A stretch of DNA of 64,000 nucleotides from NCBI RefSeq assembly GCF_017309185.1, contig NZ_JAEKJZ010000004.1, positions 124,001-188,000 of the forward strand, given 5' to 3'. Source of the DNA: Roseibium aggregatum (GTDB taxonomy: Bacteria > Pseudomonadota > Alphaproteobacteria > Rhizobiales > Stappiaceae). The position numbers were made by a program, and so were the translations under genes. Positions 50,593 to 59,306 of the stretch are shown here, piece by piece (the stretch's first letter is position 1; the number at the start of each line of letters is the position of its first letter). The notes beneath the pieces were generated by a model. It saw only the letters and a program-made list of their open reading frames with translations, was not told the origin of the DNA and did no database searches.

Positions 50593-52776
50593 TTACGGTT
50601 CCGTGCCGTAGGCCGGGGCCTGCTCCAGAGGAGCTTCGCTATAGGGAACGCACTTGTTCCTGCCAGAAGCCTTGGCTTCGTAGAGAGCGGCGTCCGCTTT
50701 TTGCATCAGGCCCGAGAACTCGATGTCGTCGCGGCCGGCCGTGGCGAGGCCCATGCTGCAGGTGATCGTGCGCTCGACCACATCGACCTGGCAGTCTCTG
50801 ACGACCCGCTCGCGCAGCCGCTCGCAGGCGATCATGGCATCGTCGACGCTGGTGTCGCTCAGGATCATGCAGAATTCCTCGCCGCCGATGCGGCCGAAGA
50901 CGTCCACCGCCCTGAGGGCGTTTTTCACCGTGCTTGCGAACAGTTTCAGGACTTCGTCGCCAACGGCATGACCGTACATGTCATTGATGTCCTTGAACTT
51001 GTCCAGGTCCATCATGACGGCCGTAAAGGGCTGCTTCGTCCGGCGGAAGCGTTGAACTTCCTTGGAAGCGGCCTCGAAAAACGCGCGGCGGTTCAGGACC
51101 TGAGTGAGATCGTCGATATTCGCGACCTTTTCCAGGTTGATCTTGGCATCCATCAGAGCCTGATGGTCCCGCTGACGGGCGATTTCGTGACCGACCCAAT
51201 CGGCGAACTGGCGGACGATCTGGATATCGGCCGGCGTGAAGTCCCGCTTGCGCGCGTTCGGGTCGGTGAAATTTATGGTGCCGTGTCTTGCCCCGTCCAC
51301 GAGCAACGGCGCGCCGATATAGCTTTCCAGCGCGAAGATCTCATAACAGGGATGTTGCGCGAAATTGGAGTTCGCGGCGTCGGTGGTGGCGATTGGCTCA
51401 TCCGCGTCAAGCGTCAGCGCGCAGTAGGTGTCCATCAGCGGAAAGCCGGTGCCCGGAACGAGTTCCCCGTTGGGGCTGTGGGCGTGGGTGATGGTGTAGT
51501 TGTCTTCGAAGACGTGACTGATGATGCCGAAACTCAGGTCGAAGTGCTCGCAACCGAGCCGCAGGATCTCACGGATCTTGTCTTCGTGTCCGAGTTCACG
51601 GGTCGAGGTGATGGCATAAAGTTCGGAGAGTGTCCGCTCCGTTTTCTTCCGGTCGGTGACGTCGGTGCCGAGAACGACAAAGCCGTCGACCTCTCCCCTG
51701 TCGTTGAAGCGGGGATTGCAGTCGACGCGGCACTCGCGGGCGATGCCGTCGGGAAAGTGGAAGCAGGTCTCCAGAACCGCTTTTCGGCCCGAACGGGCTT
51801 CTTGAAAGACTGTCCGGATGATTTCACGTTCCTTCCAGGGCAAGCGCTCCCGCAGGCGGGTGCCGATAAGCTCTTCGCTGGTGCCCCTGAACCATTCGCA
51901 AGCGGTCTTGTTCGCATAGACACAGGTTCCCGACAGGTCGACCTCCGTCACGCAGGCGGAAATGCTGTCCGCCATAAGGAACAGGTTCTTGTAGGCCGTC
52001 TCGGCCTGTGCCTGTGCGTTTTTCAGCTCCGTGATATCGACACGGATTCCGGCTATGGCGCCGCTGCCGGTGCGGGTTTCGGTGATCCTCAGCCAGCGAC
52101 CGTCTTGGAGGTTCTGTTCAATGACGCTGCCATCGGCCTGCCGGTGCCATTCGAGGCGCTGGCCCAGCCATTCTTCCTCGCTCAGTTCCCCGGTGTCGTA
52201 TTGTTGCCGGTTAAGGCCAAATCGAAGAATGTCCTCAAACCGGTTCCCGGGAAAAATCGCGGGCGCGGAATGGGCGTAGATTTCGCGGTAGTTGTCGTTG
52301 CAGATGACCAGCCGGTCTTCCTTGTCATAAAGGGCAAAGCCGTCCGAAACGGCATCCAGCGCATCTTCCAGCGTCAGCGCGATGTCGCTGAGCTTGTTTT
52401 CAAGCGCGATCCGGTCGCTCAGATCGCGGGCGATGAACAGGAACCCGGTGAGCACCTGGCTGGTATCATACAAAGGCGCGCTGACGACTTCGACCGACTT
52501 GATCGTTCCGTCGCCGAGAACCAACTCGATTGGACACGCCTTGTGGCGCTCCTGATCGGACGATTTCGAGTAGAGCTTGCCGATGTCGTCATACTGGGAT
52601 TGCTTGGCAAAAAAACGCCGGGTTTTTGATCCGACAAGTTCTGCGCGTTTCAACCGCAGGAGATTTTCCATGGCCTTGTTGGCAAAGACAATGACCCGGT
52701 TGGGATCGGTGACCAGAATGCTGTCTCTCAGGTCTCCAAAAGACGTTTCAAGGTCCAGCATGATGCTTGCCACCAA
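50593..52776 (-). CDS. Diguanylate cyclase with three PAS domains and a GAF domain
   Basis: This 727-residue cytoplasmic protein has no membrane helix. PAS domains lie at about 10-125 (DSILVTDPNRVIVFANKAMENLL), 140-250 (VSDGFALYDKEDRLVICNDNYREIY) and 265-390 (CVTEVDLSGTCVYANKTACEWF). A GAF domain is at about 400-555 and a GGDEF domain at the C-terminus. The catalytic motif RIGGEEF near 630 is intact, so c-di-GMP synthesis is expected. There is no EAL domain. The start is TTG 52776 or GTG 52773, right after GGGGGAGAAG. The many sensory domains suggest control by redox state, light or small ligands. Confidence 0.88.
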   Translation of the reverse strand: MVASIMLDLETSFGDLRDSILVTDPNRVIVFANKAMENLLRLKRAELVGSKTRRFFAKQSQYDDIGKLYSKSSDQERHKACPIELVLGDGTIKSVEVVSAPLYDTSQVLTGFLFIARDLSDRIALENKLSDIALTLEDALDAVSDGFALYDKEDRLVICNDNYREIYAHSAPAIFPGNRFEDILRFGLNRQQYDTGELSEEEWLGQRLEWHRQADGSVIEQNLQDGRWLRITETRTGSGAIAGIRVDITELKNAQAQAETAYKNLFLMADSISACVTEVDLSGTCVYANKTACEWFRGTSEELIGTRLRERLPWKEREIIRTVFQEARSGRKAVLETCFHFPDGIARECRVDCNPRFNDRGEVDGFVVLGTDVTDRKKTERTLSELYAITSTRELGHEDKIREILRLGCEHFDLSFGIISHVFEDNYTITHAHSPNGELVPGTGFPLMDTYCALTLDADEPIATTDAANSNFAQHPCYEIFALESYIGAPLLVDGARHGTINFTDPNARKRDFTPADIQIVRQFADWVGHEIARQRDHQALMDAKINLEKVANIDDLTQVLNRRAFFEAASKEVQRFRRTKQPFTAVMMDLDKFKDINDMYGHAVGDEVLKLFASTVKNALRAVDVFGRIGGEEFCMILSDTSVDDAMIACERLRERVVRDCQVDVVERTITCSMGLATAGRDDIEFSGLMQKADAALYEAKASGRNKCVPYSEAPLEQAPAYGTEP

Positions 52777-52828
52777 CTTCTCCCCCGGCTGCGAGCTAAT
52801 TTGTTATTCCCGATATAAAAAACAGAAA

Positions 52829-52871
52829 AGATTTAACAAAAAAAGTATGGGGGAGCTTAATTGTTAAATCT
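52829..52871. repeat. Perfect 11-bp inverted repeat in AT-rich spacer
   Basis: AGATTTAACAA (52829-52839) is exactly inverted as TTGTTAAATCT (52861-52871) with a 21-bp spacer, in the 140-bp AT-rich gap between the diguanylate cyclase start and the aminotransferase end. It could be an operator for the cyclase gene, or on the - strand a weak terminator since it is followed there by TTTCTGTTTTTTATA. Confidence 0.4.
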
Positions 52872-52916
52872 ACTATTGCGTAAATTGGCAGAAATAAATT
52901 CGACAATGTCATTACT

Positions 52917-54101
52917 TTAAGTTTTTAGTGAATTAAAATTTAGAAAATTTTTTATGCGATCCAGCGCAGCCAGGATGTTTTCTGAAGAGTTGGCGTAAGA
53001 CAATCTGATGTATCCTTCACCCATCGTGCCGAAATCCGGCCCGCCGATCGTGGCCACGCCTTCTTCTTCCAGAAGCGCGGATGCAAGGTCCTTGGCCTTC
53101 CATCCGGTGCTCCTGATATTCGGATAGGCATAAAAAGCGCCGCGAGGCGTCTTGCAGGACAGGCCTTCGATCGCGTTGAGACCGTCGACGATGAGCCTTC
53201 GGCGGCCGTCGAATTCCGCGACCATGTCCCGCACGGCATCCTGCGGTCCGTTGAGCGCGGCCAGTCCGCCAAACTGCGCCGGGGCGTTGACGCAGGACCA
53301 TGCATTGACCGCGAGCTTGCGCGCCTTGTCGAACAATGTGTCCGGCCACACCGAATAGCCCATGCGCCAGCCGGTCATGGCATAGGTCTTCGACCAGCCG
53401 TCGAGCAGGATAAGCCGGTCGCGCAGGTCTTCGAACTCCAGAAGCGACACATGCTCCGTGCCGTCGTAGGTCATCTGTGAATAGATTTCGTCCGACAGGA
53501 TGGCGACATGCGGTAAGGCCTCCAGGCCGGCGGCGAGTTTTTCGATCTCGGCGCGCGGCGTGACACCGCCAGTCGGGTTGGCCGGAGAATTCAGGATCAG
53601 AAGGCGCGTCCTGTCAGAAACCAGAGAGAGCGTTTCCTCCGCGGAGAAGGCAAAATCGTTCTCTTCGCGGATTGGAACCGGCACCGGCCGGGCCCCGGTG
53701 AACTCGATCATCGACCGGTAAATAGGAAATCCCGGATCCGGATAGAGGATTTCCGCGCCGGGTTCTCCGAACATCAGGATTGCCATGAACATGGTGACCT
53801 TGCCGCCGGGCACGATCAGAACGTTTCCGGGGTCGGTTTCGACACGGTAGCGCTTGTGCAGGTCGGAGCTGACCGCTTCGCGCAAGGGGGCGATGCCGGT
53901 CGCCGGCGTGTAGCCGTGGTGGCCGTCCCTCAGCGCCTTGACGGCAGCCTCGACGATGTGGTCCGGGGTTTTGAAATCGGGCTGGCCGATGCCGAGATTG
54001 ATGACGTCGCGGCCCGATTGTGCAAGCTCGGTCGCCCGGGCCAGCACGGCAAAGGCGTTTTCTTCCCCGATGCGATCAAAACCGTCGATTGTCTTCAGCA
54101 T
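52917..54101 (-). CDS. Class I/II pyridoxal phosphate-dependent aminotransferase
   Basis: This 394-residue enzyme begins MLKTIDGFDRIGEENAFAVLARATELA. Motifs are INLGIGQPDFKTPDHIVEAA, HGYTPATGIAPLREAV, LILNSPANPTGGV, ILSDEIYSQMTY with the conserved D and Y, and the Schiff-base lysine block LLDGWSKTYAMTGWRMGY. It belongs to the aspartate aminotransferase (AAT-I) fold; the donor and acceptor are not determinable. ATG 54101 is preceded by GGGAGGA, much better than the longer in-frame start. Confidence 0.9.
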   Translation of the reverse strand: MLKTIDGFDRIGEENAFAVLARATELAQSGRDVINLGIGQPDFKTPDHIVEAAVKALRDGHHGYTPATGIAPLREAVSSDLHKRYRVETDPGNVLIVPGGKVTMFMAILMFGEPGAEILYPDPGFPIYRSMIEFTGARPVPVPIREENDFAFSAEETLSLVSDRTRLLILNSPANPTGGVTPRAEIEKLAAGLEALPHVAILSDEIYSQMTYDGTEHVSLLEFEDLRDRLILLDGWSKTYAMTGWRMGYSVWPDTLFDKARKLAVNAWSCVNAPAQFGGLAALNGPQDAVRDMVAEFDGRRRLIVDGLNAIEGLSCKTPRGAFYAYPNIRSTGWKAKDLASALLEEEGVATIGGPDFGTMGEGYIRLSYANSSENILAALDRIKNFLNFNSLKT

Positions 54102-54336
54102 GCTGTCCTCCCGTGTTCGCTTCCGGCGCGAACCAATTACCGGCTTTTTACGGCGTGCGTCAGGCCTTGGAAAGGCGCAAACGGCCAGGAAGCGTCTCGC
54201 TGGAAACAAATAGGTTTCGTTGCCCAGGGAAAATAAACGCAGGCCCTCCCATTGCGCGGTCGATATGCTTATATTTCCGCGCACATGGCCCGCCGATCTG
54301 CGGGCGGATCTCAAACGAACGCCAGGATTTAGCGCA

Positions 54337-55431
54337 ATGACCGCGGCCCAGGATGCACCGGCTCAAATTCCCGTCACCGTTCTCACGGGCTATCTCGGAG
54401 CCGGCAAGACCACTCTCCTCAACAGGATACTGACCGAAAATCACGGCCAGCGCTATGCCGTGATCGTCAACGAGTTCGGCGAAGTCGGTATCGACAACGA
54501 CCTGCTGGTGGAATCCGACGAAGAAATATTCGAGATGAACAACGGCTGCATCTGCTGCACGGTGCGGGGAGACCTGATTCGTACGGTGCAGAACCTGATG
54601 AAGCGCAGGAACGCGTTCGATGCCATCATCGTCGAAACGACCGGCGTCGCCGACCCGGCTCCGGTCGCGCAGACCTTCTTCATGGATGACGACGTCCGGG
54701 CCAAGGCAAGGCTCGATGCCGTCGTCGCGGTCGTCGATGCGCGGCATGTTCTCAAACGCCTGGAAGACACGGAAGAGGCGGAAGACCAGGTTGCCTTTGC
54801 CGACGTGATCCTGATCAACAAGACCGACCTCGTGTCGGAACAGCAACTTGCCGAGGTCGAGGCGCGCATCCGCTCTATCAACCCCTACGCGGTCCTCCAC
54901 CGGAGCGAACGCTGCGGGATCGATATTGCCAAGGTGCTCGACCGCGGCGCGTTCGACCTCGACCGGATCCTGTCTCTCGATCCGCATTTTCTGCAGCATG
55001 GCCATCATGCCGACGAGTGCGGACCCGATTGCGATCATGACCATGACCACCATCACCACGGCCACGATCACGATCATGAATGCGGTCCCGACTGCGACCA
55101 TGATCACCATCATCATCACCACCACGACGATCCGCATTCAGTGAAGAGCATTTCGTTGAAGGCGGGCGACCTCGACCCGAACATGTTTTTTCCCTGGATC
55201 AATCAGATCACCCAGGTGCAGGGACCGAACATCTTGAGGATGAAAGGCATCCTTGCCTTCAAGGGTGATCCTCAGAGATATGTGATCCAGGGCGTTCACA
55301 TGATCGTCGAGGGCGATCATCAGCGGGACTGGAAAGAAGACGAGCCGCGCGAGAGCCGCCTGGTGTTCATCGGCCGGGACCTGAACTGGGATGTCCTGAG
55401 AGACAGTTTTCAGGCCTGCGCGGCCGAATAA
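54337..55431 (+). CDS. CobW/COG0523-family GTPase with His-rich metal-binding insert
   Basis: This 364-residue GTPase has Walker A GYLGAGKT (18-25), the metal-binding CICC motif (C71, C73, C74), Walker B-type ETTGVADP and NKTD (161-164). Between the GTPase and CobW_C domains is a 45-residue insert rich in His, Asp and Cys (221-267), in which the segment [10 protein letters not shown] occurs twice (227-236 and 248-257). This looks like an internal duplication of a metal-storage loop. COG0523 proteins act as metallochaperones for zinc, cobalt or iron; its neighbours (WD40, DUF2937) are those usual in alphaproteobacteria. ATG 54337 is preferred to 54220 because the family starts shortly before VTVLTGYLG. 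Confidence 0.9.
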   Translation: MTAAQDAPAQIPVTVLTGYLGAGKTTLLNRILTENHGQRYAVIVNEFGEVGIDNDLLVESDEEIFEMNNGCICCTVRGDLIRTVQNLMKRRNAFDAIIVETTGVADPAPVAQTFFMDDDVRAKARLDAVVAVVDARHVLKRLEDTEEAEDQVAFADVILINKTDLVSEQQLAEVEARIRSINPYAVLHRSERCGIDIAKVLDRGAFDLDRILSLDPHFLQHGHHADECGPDCDHDHDHHHHGHDHDHECGPDCDHDHHHHHHHDDPHSVKSISLKAGDLDPNMFFPWINQITQVQGPNILRMKGILAFKGDPQRYVIQGVHMIVEGDHQRDWKEDEPRESRLVFIGRDLNWDVLRDSFQACAAE

Positions 55432-55442
55432 GGACCATCGTT

Positions 55443-56420
55443 TTGCCGACAATTGCGCCTGTGGATGTGGACGGTTTCGTCGTCCGTGCCGGTTTTTTGA
55501 AGGATTGCGTCTTTTTCGCCTCCGGCGAGGGAGACATCGTGTTTTCAGGTCAGGGCGAGCGGACGGAGCGGCCTCACAAAGCCGGTCTTCTCGCGGCCGA
55601 GCCGGTACGCGACGGTGCGGGCCTGATTACTTCGGGAGATGACGGCCGCGTTTTTCTGAGCGACGGCGACGGCTCATGCGAATGTCTCGCGGAGCGACCG
55701 CGCAAGTGGATCGATCTGGTCGCGGCCGGCCCGTCCGGGGCTATTGCCTTCGCGAGTGGAAGGACCGCTTGGGTGCGGTTTCCCGACGGACGAGAGAAGG
55801 AATTTTCGAACGACACTGCCGTCGGCGGGCTCGCTTTTGCCCCGAAGGGCATGCGTCTCGCGGTTTCGCACTACGACGGTGCGACGCTTTATTGGGCGGG
55901 GACCGACGGGGCTCCGGTGAAACTGACCTGGAAGGGCGCGCATCTGGGTGTGAGTTTTTCGCCGGACGGCAAGTATCTCGTCACAGCCATGCAGGAAAAC
56001 GCTCTCCATGGATGGCGGCTGTCTGACGGGCAGGACATGCGGATGACGGGATATCCCGGCAAGGTGAAGTCCTTCAGCTGGTCGGCAAAAGGCCGGTATC
56101 TGGCGACGTCCGGAGCGAATGCCGCGATCCTCTGGCCGTTCTTCGGCAAGACCGGACCGATGGGACAGTCTCCGTTGCAACTCGGTGCGCGGGGCGACGC
56201 TCTGGTCACCGCCGTTGCCTGTCATCCGGTCGAGGATGTCGCCGCTGTCGGGTATCAGGACGGCATGATCATGATGTGCCGGTTCGAGGATAACGCGGAA
56301 GTCCTGTTGCGCCGTCCCGGCAACGGTCCGGTCAGTTCCCTGGACTGGGACGGAGACGGCACCCGGTTGGCCTTCGGCACGGAGGCCGGCGAGGCGGGGA
56401 TCGTCAGTCTGCAAGACTGA
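55443..56420 (+). CDS. WD40-repeat beta-propeller protein
   Basis: This 325-residue protein is made of about seven WD40-like repeats with blades such as GLITSGDDGRVFLSDGDG, FAPKGMRLAVSHYDGATLYWAG, FSPDGKYLVTAMQENALHGWRLSDG and WSAKGRYLATSGANAAILWPF. There is no signal peptide. It starts at TTG 55443, 11 bp after the CobW stop, with AAGGA in front. The CobW-WD40 pair is a recurrent alphaproteobacterial arrangement, so it may be a scaffold for the metallochaperone. Its function is unknown. Confidence 0.85.
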   Translation: MPTIAPVDVDGFVVRAGFLKDCVFFASGEGDIVFSGQGERTERPHKAGLLAAEPVRDGAGLITSGDDGRVFLSDGDGSCECLAERPRKWIDLVAAGPSGAIAFASGRTAWVRFPDGREKEFSNDTAVGGLAFAPKGMRLAVSHYDGATLYWAGTDGAPVKLTWKGAHLGVSFSPDGKYLVTAMQENALHGWRLSDGQDMRMTGYPGKVKSFSWSAKGRYLATSGANAAILWPFFGKTGPMGQSPLQLGARGDALVTAVACHPVEDVAAVGYQDGMIMMCRFEDNAEVLLRRPGNGPVSSLDWDGDGTRLAFGTEAGEAGIVSLQD

Positions 56421-56465
56421 ACGGGTTACGTTTTTTTTAAGTCTGCATCCTGTCGGGAGACGGTT

Positions 56466-56966
56466 TTGGTTCGGATCTTGATGCTGGTTGTCATGCTGCT
56501 CAGTGGAACGGCGACATCGCAATTGCCGGAGTTCTCGCAGCAGTACCGGCAGCGGCTCGGTGGCGCCATCGACGCCCTGGAGGAGATCCTCGCCGACTTC
56601 CGCCGGGACGCCGAGCAATTCGGTTTGACCGTGCAGCAAGCTATCCAGCGTCAAAGAAGTTCTCCCGATCCGTTCGTCAGGGCACGCGGCAACAGTATGG
56701 CAGTTGCGGAAACCCGCCTGGACCGGCTGAAGCGCCAGCAGCGGGATCTGGCGGCCGCGGGACCGGTTCAGCGGATGGTGATTTTCGCGCAGGGCTTCGA
56801 TGCCAGGCTTGCCCGGGCAACGGCGGACGATTTCGAACCGGCGATTCCGGTGACCTTGACGGGATTTGCCAGTGCCGGGGTGGGCGGGCTTGCCGGTTTT
56901 TTGCTGGTCAGGCTTCTTGTCGGTTTGGCGCGGTTCGGCGGCCGGCGGAGGCCGGTGCGCGATTGA
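56466..56966 (+). CDS. DUF2937-family membrane protein
   Basis: This 166-residue protein has an N-terminal helix (VRILMLVVMLLSGTATSQLPEFSQQYRQRLGGAIDALEEIL) with the SQxPEFxQQYxQRLGGAxxEL signature of DUF2937. A central helical region follows, then a C-terminal membrane helix (ASAGVGGLAGFLLVRLLVGL). The start TTG 56466 is preceded by GGGAG. Its role is unknown. The spacing of 45 bp behind the WD40 gene suggests possible co-transcription. Confidence 0.8.
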   Translation: MVRILMLVVMLLSGTATSQLPEFSQQYRQRLGGAIDALEEILADFRRDAEQFGLTVQQAIQRQRSSPDPFVRARGNSMAVAETRLDRLKRQQRDLAAAGPVQRMVIFAQGFDARLARATADDFEPAIPVTLTGFASAGVGGLAGFLLVRLLVGLARFGGRRRPVRD

Positions 56967-57148
56967 GCGTTCTCATGCGGAAATGGTGCTGCCGGTGATC
57001 TTGTGACCGATACTCGGCACAGGACGGGTGGCGCAACACCGCCGATGGGCTGCTTTCCAAAATCAAATCGTGCAAACTTGTCGCGCAATGTTATGGGTCC
57101 TCACCCTAGGCAATCAAATTTTGTTGGACCCCTTGGAAAGGAAACCGG

Positions 57149-58045
57149 ATGGATTCAATTACACGGATGCGCTGTTTCCTTCAGGTCGTCGATTCAAACG
57201 GGTTTTCCGCCGCGGCCCGGGAGATGGGGCGGTCAAAAGCTCTGGTGTCGAAATATGTGGGTGAGCTCGAGGATGAACTCGGTGTGCGCTTGCTCAACCG
57301 AACGACGCGTCAGGTGTCGCTGACGGAGGTCGGGGAAGCCTATTACAAAGAGGCGGCCGAAATTCTTCAGCGCATCGACGATCTGCAGACCTCGGTCCAG
57401 TCGACACATCGGGAAGCGCGTGGACGGCTGAGGGTCTCGGCCCCCAGGTCCATGGGCGACGACATGCTGAACCGGGCGATGATGCAGTTCCTTGTCGAGC
57501 ATCCGGACATCAATCTGGACCTGCGCCTTGAGGACAGGTTCGTCGATCTGGTCGAAGAAGGGTTCGATGTGGCCGTCCGCGTGGCACAGCTGGAGGATTC
57601 CAGTCTGATCGCGCGCAAGATTGCTCCGTTTCGGACTGTCGTCTGTGCGACGCCGCAGACGATAGAGACCTTTGGTGCGCCAAAGGTTCCGGGCGACCTT
57701 TCGTCTCTCCCCTGCCTGATCGACACGAATTACCGGTTCAGGCAAAACTGGAACTTTCAGCAAAACGGCGAGCGCCTTTCCGTGTCGGTGAAGGGACCGC
57801 TGGAGGTTAACAGCGCCGCGGCCGGGCGCGATGCGGCGCTGTGCCATCTGGGGTTCTTGAGGACGCCGCTGTTCTTCGTCGTCGACGACGTGAAAAAGGG
57901 AACGCTCAAGATTCTCCTGGAGGACTATGAGGAGCCTATGCGCGGAATATATGCCGTTTACCCGCACAGACGGCATTTGAGCACAAAGGTTCGCGTTTTC
58001 GTCGACTTCCTGGCCGAGTGGTTTGCCCGGCAGCCGAATTCCTAA
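57149..58045 (+). CDS. LysR-family transcriptional regulator
   Basis: This 298-residue regulator has the helix-turn-helix MDSITRMRCFLQVVDSNGFSAAAREMGRSKALVSKYVGELEDELGVRLLNRTTRQVSLTEVGEAYY, the AaeR/DmlR-type opening of LysR. The effector domain starts near 90 (REARGRLRVSAPRSMGDDML). The ATG at 57149 follows GGAAAGGAAACCGG. It is 123 bp upstream of a TetR gene on the same strand. Neither its inducer nor its target can be predicted. Confidence 0.88.
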   Translation: MDSITRMRCFLQVVDSNGFSAAAREMGRSKALVSKYVGELEDELGVRLLNRTTRQVSLTEVGEAYYKEAAEILQRIDDLQTSVQSTHREARGRLRVSAPRSMGDDMLNRAMMQFLVEHPDINLDLRLEDRFVDLVEEGFDVAVRVAQLEDSSLIARKIAPFRTVVCATPQTIETFGAPKVPGDLSSLPCLIDTNYRFRQNWNFQQNGERLSVSVKGPLEVNSAAAGRDAALCHLGFLRTPLFFVVDDVKKGTLKILLEDYEEPMRGIYAVYPHRRHLSTKVRVFVDFLAEWFARQPNS

Positions 58046-58167
58046 GGAAAATTACGTATACATTACTTCTTGATTGCAGTTTCGTTGCTTTGCAAATGCT
58101 TCCGTGTATTTGTAATTTTCAATTTGGCTTTCTTGAATTTTTTGTGTCTCAGGGCCATTATCTTTCC

Positions 58168-58707
58168 ATGGACAGTACCCAAAGGCAAATTGCGGCCAGT
58201 CTGGAACAGGTTTTCTGGAACAGAGGTTTTGCCGAACCCAGCGTGCCCGAACTGCGAGCGGGCGCGGGTATCAGCATGCGGACGCTTTACCGGTATTTTC
58301 CATCCAGGGAGGCCATGATCCTCGGTGCCCTGGAATATCGTCATCAGCGATACATCACCTATGTCCGCGAAGGGGTCTCGGGCCCGGGGCTCGAAGCGGC
58401 CGAACAATTGTTCGACAAGCTCGGCGGCTGGATGCGCATGACAAAGGGCAAGGAATGCTTTTTCCGGCAGGCGCTCGCCGCCAATCCGGACAGCGGGGAA
58501 ATCGAGGCCACCGTCAAGCGCCACAAGGGTGAGCTGCTCGCCTTTTTCGGTGAATTGAGCGGCCAGGAGAACTTTGCCTCGACGCTCTATATGCTCCATG
58601 AAGGCGTTACTGCCTGTTACGCCGAAATGGGCGAGACGGCTGTCGAGGACGCCAAGCGCCTCGTCCGGCAGATGTTCAAGGCCGTGAACCGACAACAGTA
58701 TTGCTGA
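58168..58707 (+). CDS. TetR-family transcriptional regulator
   Basis: This 179-residue regulator has the N-terminal helix-turn-helix DSTQRQIAASLEQVFWNRGFAEPSVPELRAGAGISMRTLYRYFPSREAMILGAL (RTLYRYFPSRE is diagnostic). A helical ligand domain follows. The upstream 120 bp are AT-rich and may contain its promoter. An ATG at 58168 gives the usual N-terminus. The regulated gene is unknown. Confidence 0.87.
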   Translation: MDSTQRQIAASLEQVFWNRGFAEPSVPELRAGAGISMRTLYRYFPSREAMILGALEYRHQRYITYVREGVSGPGLEAAEQLFDKLGGWMRMTKGKECFFRQALAANPDSGEIEATVKRHKGELLAFFGELSGQENFASTLYMLHEGVTACYAEMGETAVEDAKRLVRQMFKAVNRQQYC

Positions 58708-58721
58708 GCAGGCGCGTCAGT

Positions 58722-59141
58722 CTATTTCCGGTCCGAGGCAAGCTGCCTTTCAAACCCATCGAGGGCCTGCCGCAGGAACGGCAAGGCCTTTTGCCGGTAC
58801 CGCCAGGGCTTGACCCGGGCCGGAAGGCGGCTCAGCCAATGAGAATTCGGTCCCTTTGACGAGCCTCGTTCGCGGCAGAGATGACGAACGCTCGGCATCA
58901 GCTTCATCTCGAAAACACGAATGAGTTCGCGCAACTCCGCAAGCGATGCGAAATAGAAAGTAAAGCCGTCTATTTCAACCAGAAAGGCTGGGAAGCCCCG
59001 CCCGCCAACAGGGCGGGTTAGCGGTGGGTCGTAAGCGTCCGCGTAGACCCAGATCTGGTTTCTGCGGGTGGGAAGATGGACCCAGAAAGCCATCGGCGAC
59101 CAGACCGGCATGTCCTGATAGGCGATCCAATAGCGCTTCAA
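58722..59141 (-). CDS. Conserved hypothetical protein
   Basis: This 139-residue basic protein starts at TTG 59141 after GGAAGGAACCGG. It has no signal peptide or membrane helix. Features are aromatic-rich (MKRYWIAYQDMPVWSPMAFWVHLPTRRNQIWVYADAYDPP), followed by PAFLVEIDGFTFYFASLAELRELIRVFEMKLMPS, which looks like a helix-forming segment. I do not recognise a family. Codon usage matches the surrounding genes, so it is likely real. Confidence 0.6.
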   Translation of the reverse strand: MKRYWIAYQDMPVWSPMAFWVHLPTRRNQIWVYADAYDPPLTRPVGGRGFPAFLVEIDGFTFYFASLAELRELIRVFEMKLMPSVRHLCRERGSSKGPNSHWLSRLPARVKPWRYRQKALPFLRQALDGFERQLASDRK

Positions 59142-59306
59142 TTTCCGGTTCCTTCCCGTTCAGAGCGCCGTGCGACAAGTCCGATCCATGCACTCGGGTC
59201 CCATCATCCTGATGGCCCGGACGCGACGGTGCAACCGGTTTCGGTCTACGGCGCCCGTCAATTCAGGCCAGACCGAAACGCGCTCCCTCGGGGGGCGTAC
59301 CTTCGG

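Noticed and set aside
50701..52629. 642-codon frame on the + strand over the diguanylate cyclase
   Set aside because: The opposite strand encodes intact PAS, GAF and GGEEF domains; this frame has none.
56405..56438. Intrinsic terminator after the WD40 gene
   Set aside because: A 6-bp stem (CAGTCT/AGACTG) and a T8 run exist but are separated by 11 bp, which is not a canonical terminator.
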